From Rallus limicola (Eukaryota > Chordata > Aves > Gruiformes > Rallidae), in NCBI GenBank assembly GCA_022605955.1, contig JAKCOZ010000001.1, positions 81,022,520 to 81,086,519 on the forward strand: 64,000 bases of DNA. The letters are read 5' to 3'. Under the pieces are notes generated by a model. That model was not told the DNA's origin. It did no database searches and worked only from the letters and a program-made list of their open reading frames with translations. Position 1 is the first letter of the stretch; each line of letters begins with the position of its first letter. The position numbers and the translations under genes were made by a program. Positions 41,066 to 52,200 of the stretch are shown one piece after another.

Positions 41066-42450
41066 CCAAGGATAACTTGAGGTTTAAGAAGCCAAAACAT
41101 ATGTTGCTGACTAGAGATGCCGCATAACTTAATGCCCTATTTTTTTCTCCAGATGGAGAAACACTAACTTCCATACTTCTCCATTTGTCATCCTGCTTCA
41201 CTGTTGCACCTTTTCTCTTGAATGAAAATCACTTTGGCCGGTCGGCCAGATCCAAACCAGAACTTCCCTGTACTGTTTGATCATCTTGTTTCTGTACGTT
41301 CCTCTCCTCAATGTTGACAAGCACTACTGAGGATCGGCTTGAGATTCTTGCTAGGAACTTATGGTTCAATAAGTGATATTTTCAACATTATAGTAATTTT
41401 AGAACTTGCCCTTGAGGAAAATGTTACGTTTCAGAAGTTCCACGGAAAAAAGAAAATGCCAGGAATCACGATGGAGCTTGAGTCACAGTGCTGTAGCCAA
41501 GTTTGTAGGGAACTCATTTCTGGTGGCTGGTGATGCTGACATTTACAAAGGCAATTGGAAAGCAATAGAGAGCGTATGCTTTCTCATCCCTGCTGAATTA
41601 AGAGAATTTATACTAACAGAAGGATCCCAGGCTAAGCTGTTGGTGTTCCCTAATGGAGGAAGCTCAACAATCTGTCACATCACCTTAGATGGTCTGAATT
41701 TCCTTCAAGACTGCTCCCAAAAGGCCTGCCAGCCAGGTGCCCTCCCTCCCTGATCCTAGCGTCACACTGGCTGGTGATTTGTCACATCGGCCAAGGTGAC
41801 TAGGAAATAGCCTTGACCCCAATGAGGAGCCTTTTACCTTTCCTTTTCCTTTCTGTTTTCCATCAAACCAGGAGTGCAATTAGATGGCAGGTCAGCTGTT
41901 GCTCCAGGTGACAAGAATAGCAAAGCCACTTGGCAACTGTGAGCTACTGTTGTCCTCAAGGACACTGGGGAAAGGCACAAGCCCAGCCTCTGGTTGCTGG
42001 TGTAGTTGTAAACCTACATCTTCTGCTGCTCACCCCTCCTGACTTCCTTTGGTCAGCTCTGCTGTTGCCCTCGAATACGCAATGTGTGTGAAAAACTGAA
42101 CGTGGTTGTTCTGTTGTCTGTCTTCTTTCTTCTGCATCATGGATGTGGCACCAACTTACTCTCACAACAAGCTTGAGTTTTGTTTTGCTGTTGATATTAA
42201 CATGTAATTCTACTGTAGACCAAAAAATGCAAAAAAGGAAAAAAAAAGAAAAAAAAAACCCAGTTTCAAGACATAAAAGACCAGTGAGTGAAAGGTGAAA
42301 AATTTAGGAAACGAAGGTGTGAGAGAAGCAGTGGTTAACTGTGTTAAGTTAGAAATCTCAGAATAGCCTTACCTATTTCTTAACCAATGCTTACCAATCA
42401 TCCGGTAGTGGGGTTAGATAGCTTTCTTGGCTCATTCGTACCTGTATCCT

Positions 42451-42467
42451 AATATATATATATATAT
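42451..42467 (+). repeat. (AT)n microsatellite
   Basis: Alternating AT of 17 bases followed by TTTATTTTTG in the putative 3' UTR. Confidence 0.85.
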
Positions 42468-43807
42468 TTTATTTTTGTTTCTTTGGTATTGCTGTTGCAC
42501 ATCATGTTGTATTTTATAATGCCTGATTTTTATTGTATTGTACTTTATTGGTCTGTTTTGGATTTGTTTTCCTTTTGAAGGATGGGAAAGTAATGTTTCC
42601 TTTTTGTTTTGAATTTTTTGAGAAAAAAAATGCACTGGAAGTAAACACAAACACATTTTGCCATTTAAGAAAAAAAGGAAAACACACAGCCACGCAGTGG
42701 AAAAGGCTAAGAAAAAGCTCCTCTCTTCTTCTTTATTATTGAAGCATCCTCTAAAAGATATGCTAGTAAGAAAACAATCAATCAGTCTCGAACAAAAGAA
42801 GAGAGAAGCCTCTTTGATCCTAGCTCTGCAATCTGGAGTATTTTAGCACAGTGTTTTGCAGGGTCGGGCTCCTACATGGCCAACAGTCATAAAAATCCAG
42901 AACCACATGGGGCAAATTCCTCCCTGGCGCAAGCAGATGTCATTGCAGTGAAGTCAAAGGAGGTACACAAAGGATGGATTTAGCCACATGCGCCCGAGAT
43001 ACAGCTGCCTTCCCCGTAGTACCTAAGGCCCCACTGCTAGATCCTATCACTGTTGAAACGGTTGGTCTTTCGGCTGTGTTAATCACGTAATACCCCTTGA
43101 ACGCTGTTCAGGGTAGGCAGAACACTTTCCCACTGAATAAATCAGTTCTGGATGCACCTTGGTGTGACACTTTTTGCCTAAAAGCTTTCAGTTGTTACCC
43201 ACTCCTGGCCGTGAACTGATTCGATCTAACTTCTGGTTGGAGGACCTGCCTTTGCCAGAATAATGGACTTGACTATTAAGCGTAGTAAAACTTTTACGTA
43301 TTTAACTACTATGATCCAGAAATGGCCCTTGCACTTTTTAAGGCATATGGAAACATCCTCTCTGTCTTTCAAAATGGCAACAGTTCTTTCGCCAGTAAAG
43401 CACCATGTGGGCTCAGGGGGGCACGCACCCATGTGCGGTCCCTGGGCTGCATCGCCCCCAATTCTTCCCAGACCTTTCTGTGCCCGACAGTGTCCTGTCT
43501 CCCTGGTCCCCGGTCGCTTGAGTACAGCAGGGCAGAGTCGTGTGTTGAGATAAGTGCGAAGAGCATACATTTTAAAAGGCAGATGATTTTCCTGTTATGC
43601 CAGCATCTTTGAATCCCCCTATCAGCTGATGGTTTTTCCTAGCCTGATGGCTTTCAATCAGTTGTTGAAACATTGGCTTTCTCTGTTTCGTTTTTCTAAG
43701 GAGGGAATGTGGGGTGGGGAGAATAATGAGGTGTTGTTTGTAACTTCACAGTCCTGGTAGTTGGTTTGTATCTTCCATATTTTATGCAAAAACAGACATT
43801 ATAAGTC

Positions 43808-44113
43808 AATAAATAATTGTGCCCTAGGTTGAAAGTTAAGTGTTCAGGAAAGGTAAAAAAAAAAAAAAAGGTTGGCATTTTTCTACATTTTTGTGAAGAC
43901 TCTTTTGGAAAGGAAGGGTACATATTTTTGTTGTGTAGTATTTTCTATTTTTGAATGCATTTTCTTGGTACAAGACTGTTTTGTGGAATTTTTTTTTCTT
44001 TTTGGTGAACACATTATTTAAAAAAAAAAAAAGAAAAGAAAGAAAAAACTAATTGAAAAGTTTGCCCTTAAGGATATGCTGCAGTTTTGAGGTTTAAAAT
44101 AAAATAAAATAAA
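43808..44113 (+). terminator. ZBTB20: Candidate internal polyadenylation cluster
   Basis: AATAAA at 43808-43813 and an AAAATAAAATAAAATAAAA stretch near 44096-44113 lie among long U-rich stretches (43910-44000, 44155-44175). This could end a shorter (about 21.6 kb UTR) ZBTB20 transcript. A-rich genomic runs here would also cause internal oligo-dT priming, so cDNA ends must be read with care. Confidence 0.35.
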
Positions 44114-44407
44114 AAAAACCATTCAAGGCGCGTGTTAAAAGTTGGGGGATTGTATTGTTGGGAGTTTTTTTGTAATTGTTACAAGAAGAAGTTTGTAGCC
44201 ACTGCTGTTTATTTTGTTTCAGATGAGTAAGTAAAGGGATTGTTCTTGTGTTATTCTTTTTTTAAAAAAAAAAAAAAGTTATTTATGAAATGTCACAAAC
44301 ACTGGACTGTGAGTTTGTGTGGAAGCATTTTACCACCCTGTGTCTTCATAGAGCTGTTGGTGATCCTACTTCTCATTACTCTGCCTTATGATTTCCTAAG
44401 CAAATTC

Positions 44408-44426
44408 GGGAAGGGGGTGGGAGGGG
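44408..44426 (+). other. Strong G-quadruplex motif (sense strand)
   Basis: GGG AA GGGGG T GGG A GGGG: four runs with loops of 1-2 bases, RNA-sense strand of the putative distal 3' UTR. A further G-rich patch (GGGGTGGGGG) follows at about 44461. Confidence 0.75.
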
Positions 44427-47047
44427 AGAGATACTGGATGCATTTTTGAGGCAGAGACTCGGGGTGGGGGAAATGCAAAGCAGTGTTTTGGAATCCCAAA
44501 GCCAGGCCGTCAGCTCTGCTTCTTCTCCCATCTACCAGAGCAATGAGAAAGGCTTACAGCCACTGGCAGAGGAAGACAGACGTGGTGATGCGCAAGGGGT
44601 TAAGTGACTGAGAGCTGCGATGCTCATAATGACCTCTGTAAATGACATGGCAGTTTCTCAGTCAACAGCTCCCCTCATTCCTTCCATCATCCCGCCATTG
44701 GCTTTTGTAACCACCCAGCTGAAACCGTGAGGATGGTTTGCGATTTCAGGCACTAATGAAGCCTGGTTGGCACCCCAGCAGTGGAAGCACTATGCCGTTT
44801 GGTCACTGGTTCTGGATTTGAGGAGAAGTAGAGGCTGAGGGCAACCAAAGAGGTGCGCCGTGTTCTCATTTTTTGAAGAACAGGCTTAAAAAGACTAAAG
44901 CAGTGCTCCAGGCACTCATGGGACCAGAGAAAAGGGAAGGAGGAAGACACCAACAGCCATAACAAAAACTGGAGATATGTAACTGGGCGACATTCAAGAC
45001 CAACCAGACTCTTTTCCTTCCTGGACAATAATGCAGCCAAATCTTGAGACTGTCAAGCAGACAGAAAGCTGAATGTGGCCTTCATTTCTCCTGCCTTTCC
45101 TTTTTATTCTCCCTCTTCCTTTGCCCTGAGATTTCTTCTCAGTGAGCACCCGCTCCACTGAGCACTTTTATTTGCCCTCCACCTAAACTGCCCTTGCTTT
45201 CAAAATGTGGGTTCAGTCAGGACTGAGTAAAATCATGTGCCTTCTTTTTCCCCTTTTGTAATTAATACCAACCTCCTCCCCTTCCCCAACTTAACACGTG
45301 TGAGAGATGCGGGAGGAGGCTCTTTAGAAGTGCTACTTGTCTATAGGTGTCCAGCAAAACAGGAGGGTGGTGGTGAGGGGAAGGGGGGCAGAGAGATGCT
45401 AATTGCTCCTTTCTCTTTCCACACGTAGCAGGTCTTCCTAAGGAGACACCCTCCACCACCACCTCCTCAGATGCTCCTCTCTCCTACAGAGCAGTCGTAG
45501 TGGGCATGGGGTGGCTCTTCTCTCCCATTCCTATCCTAGCTGAGTGAAGAACTCACTCCATTTCAATTCATGCCATTTGCAAGCAGATACATTGTCAAGA
45601 CAAATGAAGTTTGTGGCCTTATCAAGATGACTTTTAAACCACTAAAAGAAGGAAGAAAAAAAAAATGGAAAAGGCAACTCATTTCCCACCCAAGGTTTGT
45701 GTCATTTCTAAGAACCCAGTCCCCAGCAGGTCAATCTCAGTCTGTTTTAGCAGTGGTGGCTGGGCTGACCAGCCTAGAGCTCATGCTTTCTTTGCTACAG
45801 CCCCTCCTGTCTGCTTGCTTTTCCTGCTTTCTGCTGTACTCTTTGCTGTACGGGGCACCCTACCCTTTGGTGAAGGGCGAGAGGAGCCAGCGGGGAGGGT
45901 AGTTGATGGATGGTTTTCAGCATTTTATCAGGAGAAGGATATACCAGTTGTCACAGCAAAAGCGTATTGTGATGGGCTGATTGTTACATTTTTAGGGCAA
46001 ATAACACCCCCTCCCCAATTACTGGAACACGGCTTGTTCCCAGGTCAAAACCATGGAGTGGAAAGAGCACATTGGCACAGCGGAAAAGGGGCTTGCAGTC
46101 CACAGGGGCTGGCGGGCAAAGACAGGGGCCCGGCTTCTCTGCTACACTGCAGAGGCTTTTCTGACCTTACAAATCAGGAAAGCAGGAAGCTCTGCACAGG
46201 TTTCCCAGGAGCTTACCCTTTCAGAAATCCACCTCTAAAACTTGTAGCACCTGGGTGATGAGCATGAAAAAAAATAGAATAAATCCCTTGATCACCTCCA
46301 TAAATGACCCAGTAACCGAAAACATTGTGGATGGTAGACTGGAAATCTGTTCTTTAGGCTAGGCTCTAGAGCCAGGGAGGAGCAGCAGGGGAACCGTGTA
46401 GTTATTCCCCTCCCCACCTAACAGTCTGCATGTGTGCACATTTACACAAGAGAAAGGGTGTTGTCCTACCCATCTTTGGTGCTGAGGGACTTGAGAAACT
46501 TGTCCAAGGCCTACTTTTAACACGCTTAGAGAATAGAAGAATAAACGCTATCACATGCAATATTCCCCCCCGCAAAGAAGGGAGGGAGAGGGAGGAGAGC
46601 AGTGAGGGCAGTCGGGCTTGTTAGGGTTGGATTATTTTGCATCTTTTGTAAAACTGTAATTTCAACAGTGCCTTATTCCTAATAGATGCTGGCACTTGGG
46701 ACACACAGATGATGAGAGACAGAACTAGGGAGTGTCAGACGCGTACATCTGTAAGACAGAGGTCATTAATCATCATACAGGACAGCTGTATTGGGAGTGA
46801 CACAGTTGTGTCAGAATCGAAAACAGTTCAAATATTCAACCTCTAAAGCAATTTCCCTTCCACCACCTCCTGCCTTCCCTTCTTGCCAATGGTGCTGCCC
46901 AAGAATAGCTGCCTACACCGAGGCCTGTCACTGCCCCGTTTGCTTTTGGCGTTGTCAAGTCTGGGAGTTTAGCGTAGTCAAGCTTTCCACTGCTATCGTG
47001 TTCTCCATGGGGTATGTGAATGCCAATTATTTTGCTTTAAATGCACT

Positions 47048-47100
47048 TTAAAAAACAAACAAACAAAACAAAACAAAACAAAACAAAAAAATCAAATCAA
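47048..47100 (+). repeat. (AAAAC)n/(AAAC)n low-complexity tract
   Basis: AAAC units grade into AAAAC units and then AATCA units over about 50 bases. Simple repeat in the distal UTR region. Confidence 0.9.
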
Positions 47101-47768
47101 AGCTCCAGACTGTTTCAAATACTTAGGGCAAGACAGTGCATACGTGTTTGAACCCAGTTGACTTTATCTCCAGTTAAAAATGTACTCCATGCAGTGTGTA
47201 TGTATAGAACAATGTGTATGCATACAAACACACACGTCAACCTTAAATATCAGCAGACTAACCTTTCTCCTGAAGCTCATGAAACCAGATGCTACACAAA
47301 CACAGCAGCAGCAGAGGAATTACGGTTGGGCTCTTGAAACAGATCACAAAAAATAAAAACAACTGCTTGGTCCTTTCTGTACGTTCAATAATTACAGAAG
47401 GAATTGGGTTGTAACCAGAATAAAAAGGAACGGTGCTAACTGAATGAATGGGCAAATAAAATAAAATAAAAAAAAAACAAACAAGAAAGCGAGACAAAAA
47501 CTCGGCCCAATAACACAGTTTGACTCTTAATGCTGATTCTCACATTGGGTTGGTTTGTTACTTTATTTTTTTTTGTTTTACATGAAAACAAATTTGCATC
47601 TAAACCGATCCAAAAAAAAGAAGCAAACAAACAAACAAAAAAAACCAAACCGCATCCTGCCCTGAGGAAGCTCTTGTTGATGGAGGGTGTCAGAAGCCTC
47701 AAAACTCTCGGCCTTGCTCTCACGTACCACATGCTTGATCAGTCCTCTTTTTAAAATGTCTGAAACTG

Positions 47769-47837
47769 AAAAAAAAATTAAAAAAAAAAAAAAAAAAAAG
47801 AAAGAAAAAAGAAAAAAAAAAAACAAACCACAAAAAC
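47769..47837 (+). repeat. A-rich tract
   Basis: About 70 bases almost wholly A with scattered G, T and C. It lies just before the CpG-rich block at 47.94 kb. Confidence 0.9.
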
Positions 47838-47934
47838 CTTTTTGAAGCACCTTACGTGGCTTCCCATTCCCGGAGTGGGAGCCGCCTTTTTTTCTTTGAG
47901 CACCTTACTGATGTGTTAATGCTATCTGCTGTCT

Positions 47935-48140
47935 TTTTGTTACCCGTGGGCCGAGCGGCTGGCTGTTGGCACGGGCAGGCGAGGGCGCTGGGGGGGGGCG
48001 AGGGTACGCAGGCCGGCCTTCCCGCAAGACGCTACACACGCACACCTGAGCGCAAGGCCCCACGGTGGAAAGGGGAGGTGGGGAAGCGTCCATCCGCGGT
48101 CCCAGGCCTCGCGGCGCTGGCTTGAACCCGGACGGAAATG
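47935..48140. promoter_or_regulatory. Short CpG-rich block within the distal 3' UTR region
   Basis: After 25 kb of AT-rich sequence, composition turns sharply GC- and CpG-rich here (for example GGGCCGAGCGGC, GCGAGGGCGC, CCGCGG, CTCGCGGCGC). It could be a small CpG island acting as a promoter, perhaps for an antisense or downstream non-coding transcript, or an orphan methylation-free patch. No TATA box or clear first exon is evident. Confidence 0.4.
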
Positions 48141-48174
48141 TCTTGGTCGGATTTTGCTCCGTTGCATGGATGGA

Positions 48175-48210
48175 GGGGGGTGAAGGGGAGATGTAACGGG
48201 GGGCAGGGGG
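48175..48210 (+). other. G-quadruplex motif (sense strand)
   Basis: G6 (48175-48180), G4 (48185-48188), G6 (48198-48203) and G5 (48206-48210) with loops of 4, 9 and 2 bases. Directly downstream of the CpG-rich block. Confidence 0.65.
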
Positions 48211-48520
48211 AGAGCACGCGCTCGTGTGTGCGGATGTGAAAAATAAAATCAACAGAAACGGGATGTTTTCTTCTTGGCAACGAAGAAATTCCCAGTGGTC
48301 ATTTGACACTGAGTGAATGGGAGGCTGCAGCCAGGCCTAAATCCCTGGGCTTCTGTGCCGGCACCCACCATCTTGTCAGCACAGAGACCTCAGGATTTGG
48401 CCACAGAGTGTAAGAGATCCTCCACAGGAGACGCATCTCTGCCCGTACCGATGCGCGTTGCTTCGGTCCTCTGTGTTGTTACACACCCACCTCTCCGCAC
48501 ACCCACGCGTGCGCTGCCGC

Positions 48521-48523
<3 letters not shown>

Positions 48524-48554
<31 letters not shown>
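48524..48554 (+). repeat. (CA)n microsatellite
   Basis: CA alternation of 31 bases followed by imperfect CACACG and CAGACA units to about 48575. Confidence 0.95.
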
Positions 48555-48557
<3 letters not shown>

Positions 48558-48975
48558 ACACACACGCAGACAGACACAGACCCCCCCCACACCCCCACCG
48601 CTGTACAGGCATCTCTCGAGAAACATGGTTTGTGACAACGTGAAGAGCAGGTCAAAAGTTTTGAGGGGTTAAGTTCCTTTTTTTTCTCTCATTATACTCT
48701 GTAAATGGTATGTCAGTTATCAAAAACAAGCAAATAGAAAATTGTTAAAAAAAAAAAATACCTTGCATACGCCTTTTCTATCAAGTGCTTTAAAATATAG
48801 AATAAATACACACATCCTGCCAGTTTTTTCTTACAGTGAGAGTATCCTTACCTGCCATTTAATATTAGCCTCGTATTTTTCTCACGTATATTTACCTGTG
48901 ACTTGTATTTGTTATTTAAAACAGGAAAAAAAAAAATAAAAAAAGAAAATTAACTGTAGCGCTTCATTATACTAT

Positions 48976-48997
48976 ATTATTATTATTATTATTATTG
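48976..48997 (+). repeat. (TAT)n microsatellite
   Basis: Seven TAT/ATT units close to the inferred 3' end of the ZBTB20 transcript. Confidence 0.85.
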
Positions 48998-49075
48998 TGA
49001 CATTTTGGAATACTGTGAAGTTTTATCTCTTGCATATACTTTATACGGAAGTATTACGCCTTAAAAAAATACGGA

Positions 49076-49108
49076 AATAAATTTTACAAGGTTTCTGTTT
49101 TGTGTGGA
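49076..49108 (+). terminator. ZBTB20: Probable distal ZBTB20 poly(A) signal with GU-rich downstream element
   Basis: AATAAA at 49076-49081 is followed within 10-30 bases by TTTCTGTTTTGTGTGG, a good CstF-type element, so cleavage would fall near 49090-49105. A weaker AATTAAA at 49248-49254 with an A19 run at 49252-49270 is an alternative end. Beyond this point composition changes from AT-rich to mixed intergenic sequence, which agrees with transcript termination here. Confidence 0.55.
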
Positions 49109-49251
49109 AGAGTAATTGATGTTGCTAAGAATGATGTTTGTTTTTTTGTTTTTTTTTTTTAATGTTACCAGCACTTTTTTTGTAAGTTTCACTTTCTGAG
49201 GTATTGTACAAGTTCACACTGTTTGTGAAGTTTGAATATGAAGGAATAATT

Positions 49252-49270
49252 AAAAAAAAAAAAAAAAAAA
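49252..49270 (+). repeat. Poly(A) tract (A19)
   Basis: Uninterrupted A run; marks the last AT-rich segment before the intergenic region. Confidence 0.9.
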
Positions 49271-52200
49271 GACAAAACAATGTGGCAGGTGTCTTTGTGC
49301 CTTTCTTTTTCTCTGGAGGATGGGGAAGGTGGATGGCGAGCATCCTGTGGACCACTCTTAGCCCTGATGTGGCATGACATGAGCCCTTCTGGCAGCTGGC
49401 CACAAGATCGGCTGAAAACTTGTGTCATGTGGGGATTATCGCCAGGCCTGACCATCAACAGTATTTGGTGTTGGGGCCAGGTGCCTGAAGCTGGGTGTAC
49501 CAATGTCCAAGATGCCGCTCGGAGAGAAAGCAAATGGCTTCCCAGTTCCCCAGTTTTAAGCCACTCCTCACCAAGTCTCTGAAAGCAAGACACTGCGCTT
49601 GCTTGCCCCTTGCCAGCCCTCTCCACGTACCAGAAACAGCTTCCACCTGTCACTTCTGGCTCTGAAAAAGTGCCATGCTCCTTGGGAGTAGCGGGGTCTG
49701 CACTCGCTCTAAGGGTCTCATTTCCCCTGGGGTGGCTCTTTGACAGTGACTAGTCCTCACAAATTTTGCTCAACATGGTACTTTAAAAGTCACTGAAGCT
49801 GTGAGTGGTCCTGCCCTTCAGCTCCATCCTTTCAGCCCTGCCACTTTCATAGTGGATGTCACTCCCAGCTTCCCATGCCTTCACTGTGCTTTCCCTTCCA
49901 GTGCCACTTCACTGGTGAGGGGCAATATCCTGAGTTTGATGACTTTTATTAAAAACCGTTGAGCCCACCCACCTCACTCCCCAGTCACACTTGAACCAGT
50001 GCCATAAAAGTCCAGAAAAGGTTCCTGGAAGTTGCAGCAGAAGTGGGGAAAAGACCTAGGCACAGATACTGCCAAGGTCAGGCCGCTGAAGCCAAGACTT
50101 CTGAGTCACTGGACAAGCCAGAATTGGACACACGGAGCTAAACAGAGCTCCTGCTCACTGCTCAAACCCTGCTCTCACATAACCAATGCCACACTGGATC
50201 TAGCAAAGCCCTTAGTTTTGTTTCCACGTCACCTATTACTAACAGCCACGTTTAATTTAGGATAACAGGCTTTCTGCTTGGAGCAGAGAGACCCGAGGTG
50301 AGACCGAGGCACACAGTCTTCACTTTCTCTGTGAAAATCAGGACCATTTTGTCGGTTTTGGCTGCGTGCACTGTGCACAAAACACTTTCCTTTTCCATAA
50401 TGGGATGAAGGACAATTGTCCCACAGTCCTCTGATGCACGAGCTTTTCCCACCTGTGAGAAACCATGTTGGATGGTCCATTCCACAGACAGCTCCAAAGG
50501 GCGTTTTAGTGTGGAACTCAAACCCTGTTTCTCAGCCATCCTCAGCAAAAATGCCAACCTGTCTCACATCTGACACTTCACACCTCCCTCTGAATCAGGA
50601 AGACAAAGAGGCAAGGATCAGCTCTGGACACTGAGGTTTGCAGGGCCACGGGTGTCTTCCCACAGCCTTCCCAGGCATGTCTCCTGTGTGTCTCTGGCAG
50701 TGGCCACACTGAGGTGGGCTGAGATGGTGAGAAGCTGGGCTTGGTGATGACCTCTTAGCTGAGAGGTGTCATTACCACCATCATTTGTGATGCATGACAG
50801 TCACTTGCCTTCTCATCCTCCCTACAAGGAGGAGGTAGCCCTTCAGAGGGGGCCTTAGGCAGTTTAACTTTCTCCTATCCCCACATAGTTTCATTCATCT
50901 CCACCAAACATCTCCTCGTGCATCTGCCACAAGATTTTCCCAACCTCTGGACCTGCTTTTACAAACCTGAGAGGAGTGGGGACCTCAAGATAGAACTGGT
51001 GTCAGGGTGGACTTCATGTTTGCATGCTCACCCCTCTCAGCCTCCCTCTCCTTGACCAAATCAGCCCATTTTTTTATTGCAATTCTCATGCTGCTGATGT
51101 GACTTTTGTAATAGAAGTCATCAAAATGCTCAGGTTCAGTGCATGCTGGTTCTACAGGCTGACACTGCCCCTTCCTCTGCCATGGTGCCTGTTACCCTGG
51201 TGTCCCTCAAAAGCACCCTCCATGCTACATACAGATGGCAGCATGTGGATCATGGCTATTTTTTTTATACTAGCCAAAACAAGTTGTTAGATTCCTTCTC
51301 AAACGAAATTGTTCCACACCAAAGAAGACACCCACACACAACCCCCATGCCTCCAGGACCACTGAAACGAAGTATTCCCAACCTGCAGGCTGAACTGGTA
51401 CCAGGGTTTCAGTGAGTTTGGGCAGTGTGTTGGTATGACCCAACCAAGGGTGAGACTGTTTTGTGAGATTTTGGGTGGGAGCTCAGTGGAGAATGAAGAG
51501 ACAAGGAATAGATGTGATCTGGGACATGTTCTGATACCAGCCCCACAGACTGGAGTCCTCAGAGGCATCACACATTCAGTCAGTGAGAGAGGAGAAGCTC
51601 CTACCGGAAACCTGTCCCCTGTCAAGGAAGAAATGAAGACCTGTGCCTCACCTTTGGTCTTTGAGGGAGAGAATAACCCCCTGTAGCAGGGGTGCTGGCA
51701 CACTTAGACCACAAGATAAGCCTAAAACAAGGATCCTGACATAAGCCTCTCAGAATTGAACCCATAGTAGCTGGGAGAGGGAAAAACAGGAAATTGCCTA
51801 GAAATAGGCTTCTGGGAAGACACAGCATGTCCTCAGTTAGCACCTGAAAGGACATGGGGGCAATCTCACACATACACACATGGGCACGCAGCCCAGAGTG
51901 GTTTCCTCACCCTGAGCCCCAGCCCAGTCTAACTCCAAGGAAGTTAGACCTAAGGCCCATAAAGGATTGAAAGATGCAGTTGACCACAAAACCACAGAAT
52001 TAGGGTGGGTTCAAGAACCTTCTCCAGATTTTCTAAGGAAGGAAACTTTTGGTCAGGAGTCATTTGTTATGGTTTGAAATGCTCAGACACAACTCTGCTG
52101 GCTAAGGAGACCCTCCCAATGCCCACCAAGAGCAGGGCTGGTGAGGTGCTGCTGCAGAGAGAGCAGCCAGGACTCAGGTGTGTTCAGCCAGGGTCTGGGC

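Larger units (their letters stand above)
22249..49105 (+). other. ZBTB20: Probable giant ZBTB20 3' UTR (about 27 kb)
   Basis: From the stop to about 49.1 kb the sequence is AT-rich with many A and T runs and has almost no recent LINE insertions, unlike the flanks. It holds no plausible coding exon. It ends in AATAAA (49076-49081) followed by a GU-rich element. The mammalian ZBTB20 terminal exon is, from memory, also unusually long (about 25 kb), which supports one continuous UTR. Internal AATAAA signals at 25298, 25794/25798, 26504, 28054, 31668, 31802, 34018, 40530, 43136, 43808, about 44100, 46278, 48242 and 48801 allow shorter forms. Continuity is inference; the CpG-rich block at 47.9 kb is the main argument against it. 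Confidence 0.6.

Noticed and set aside
50252..50557. 101-codon minus-strand frame considered as an immunoglobulin-like exon
   Set aside because: Only a weak resemblance around a single Cys; the second Cys and the Tyr corner are not in place.
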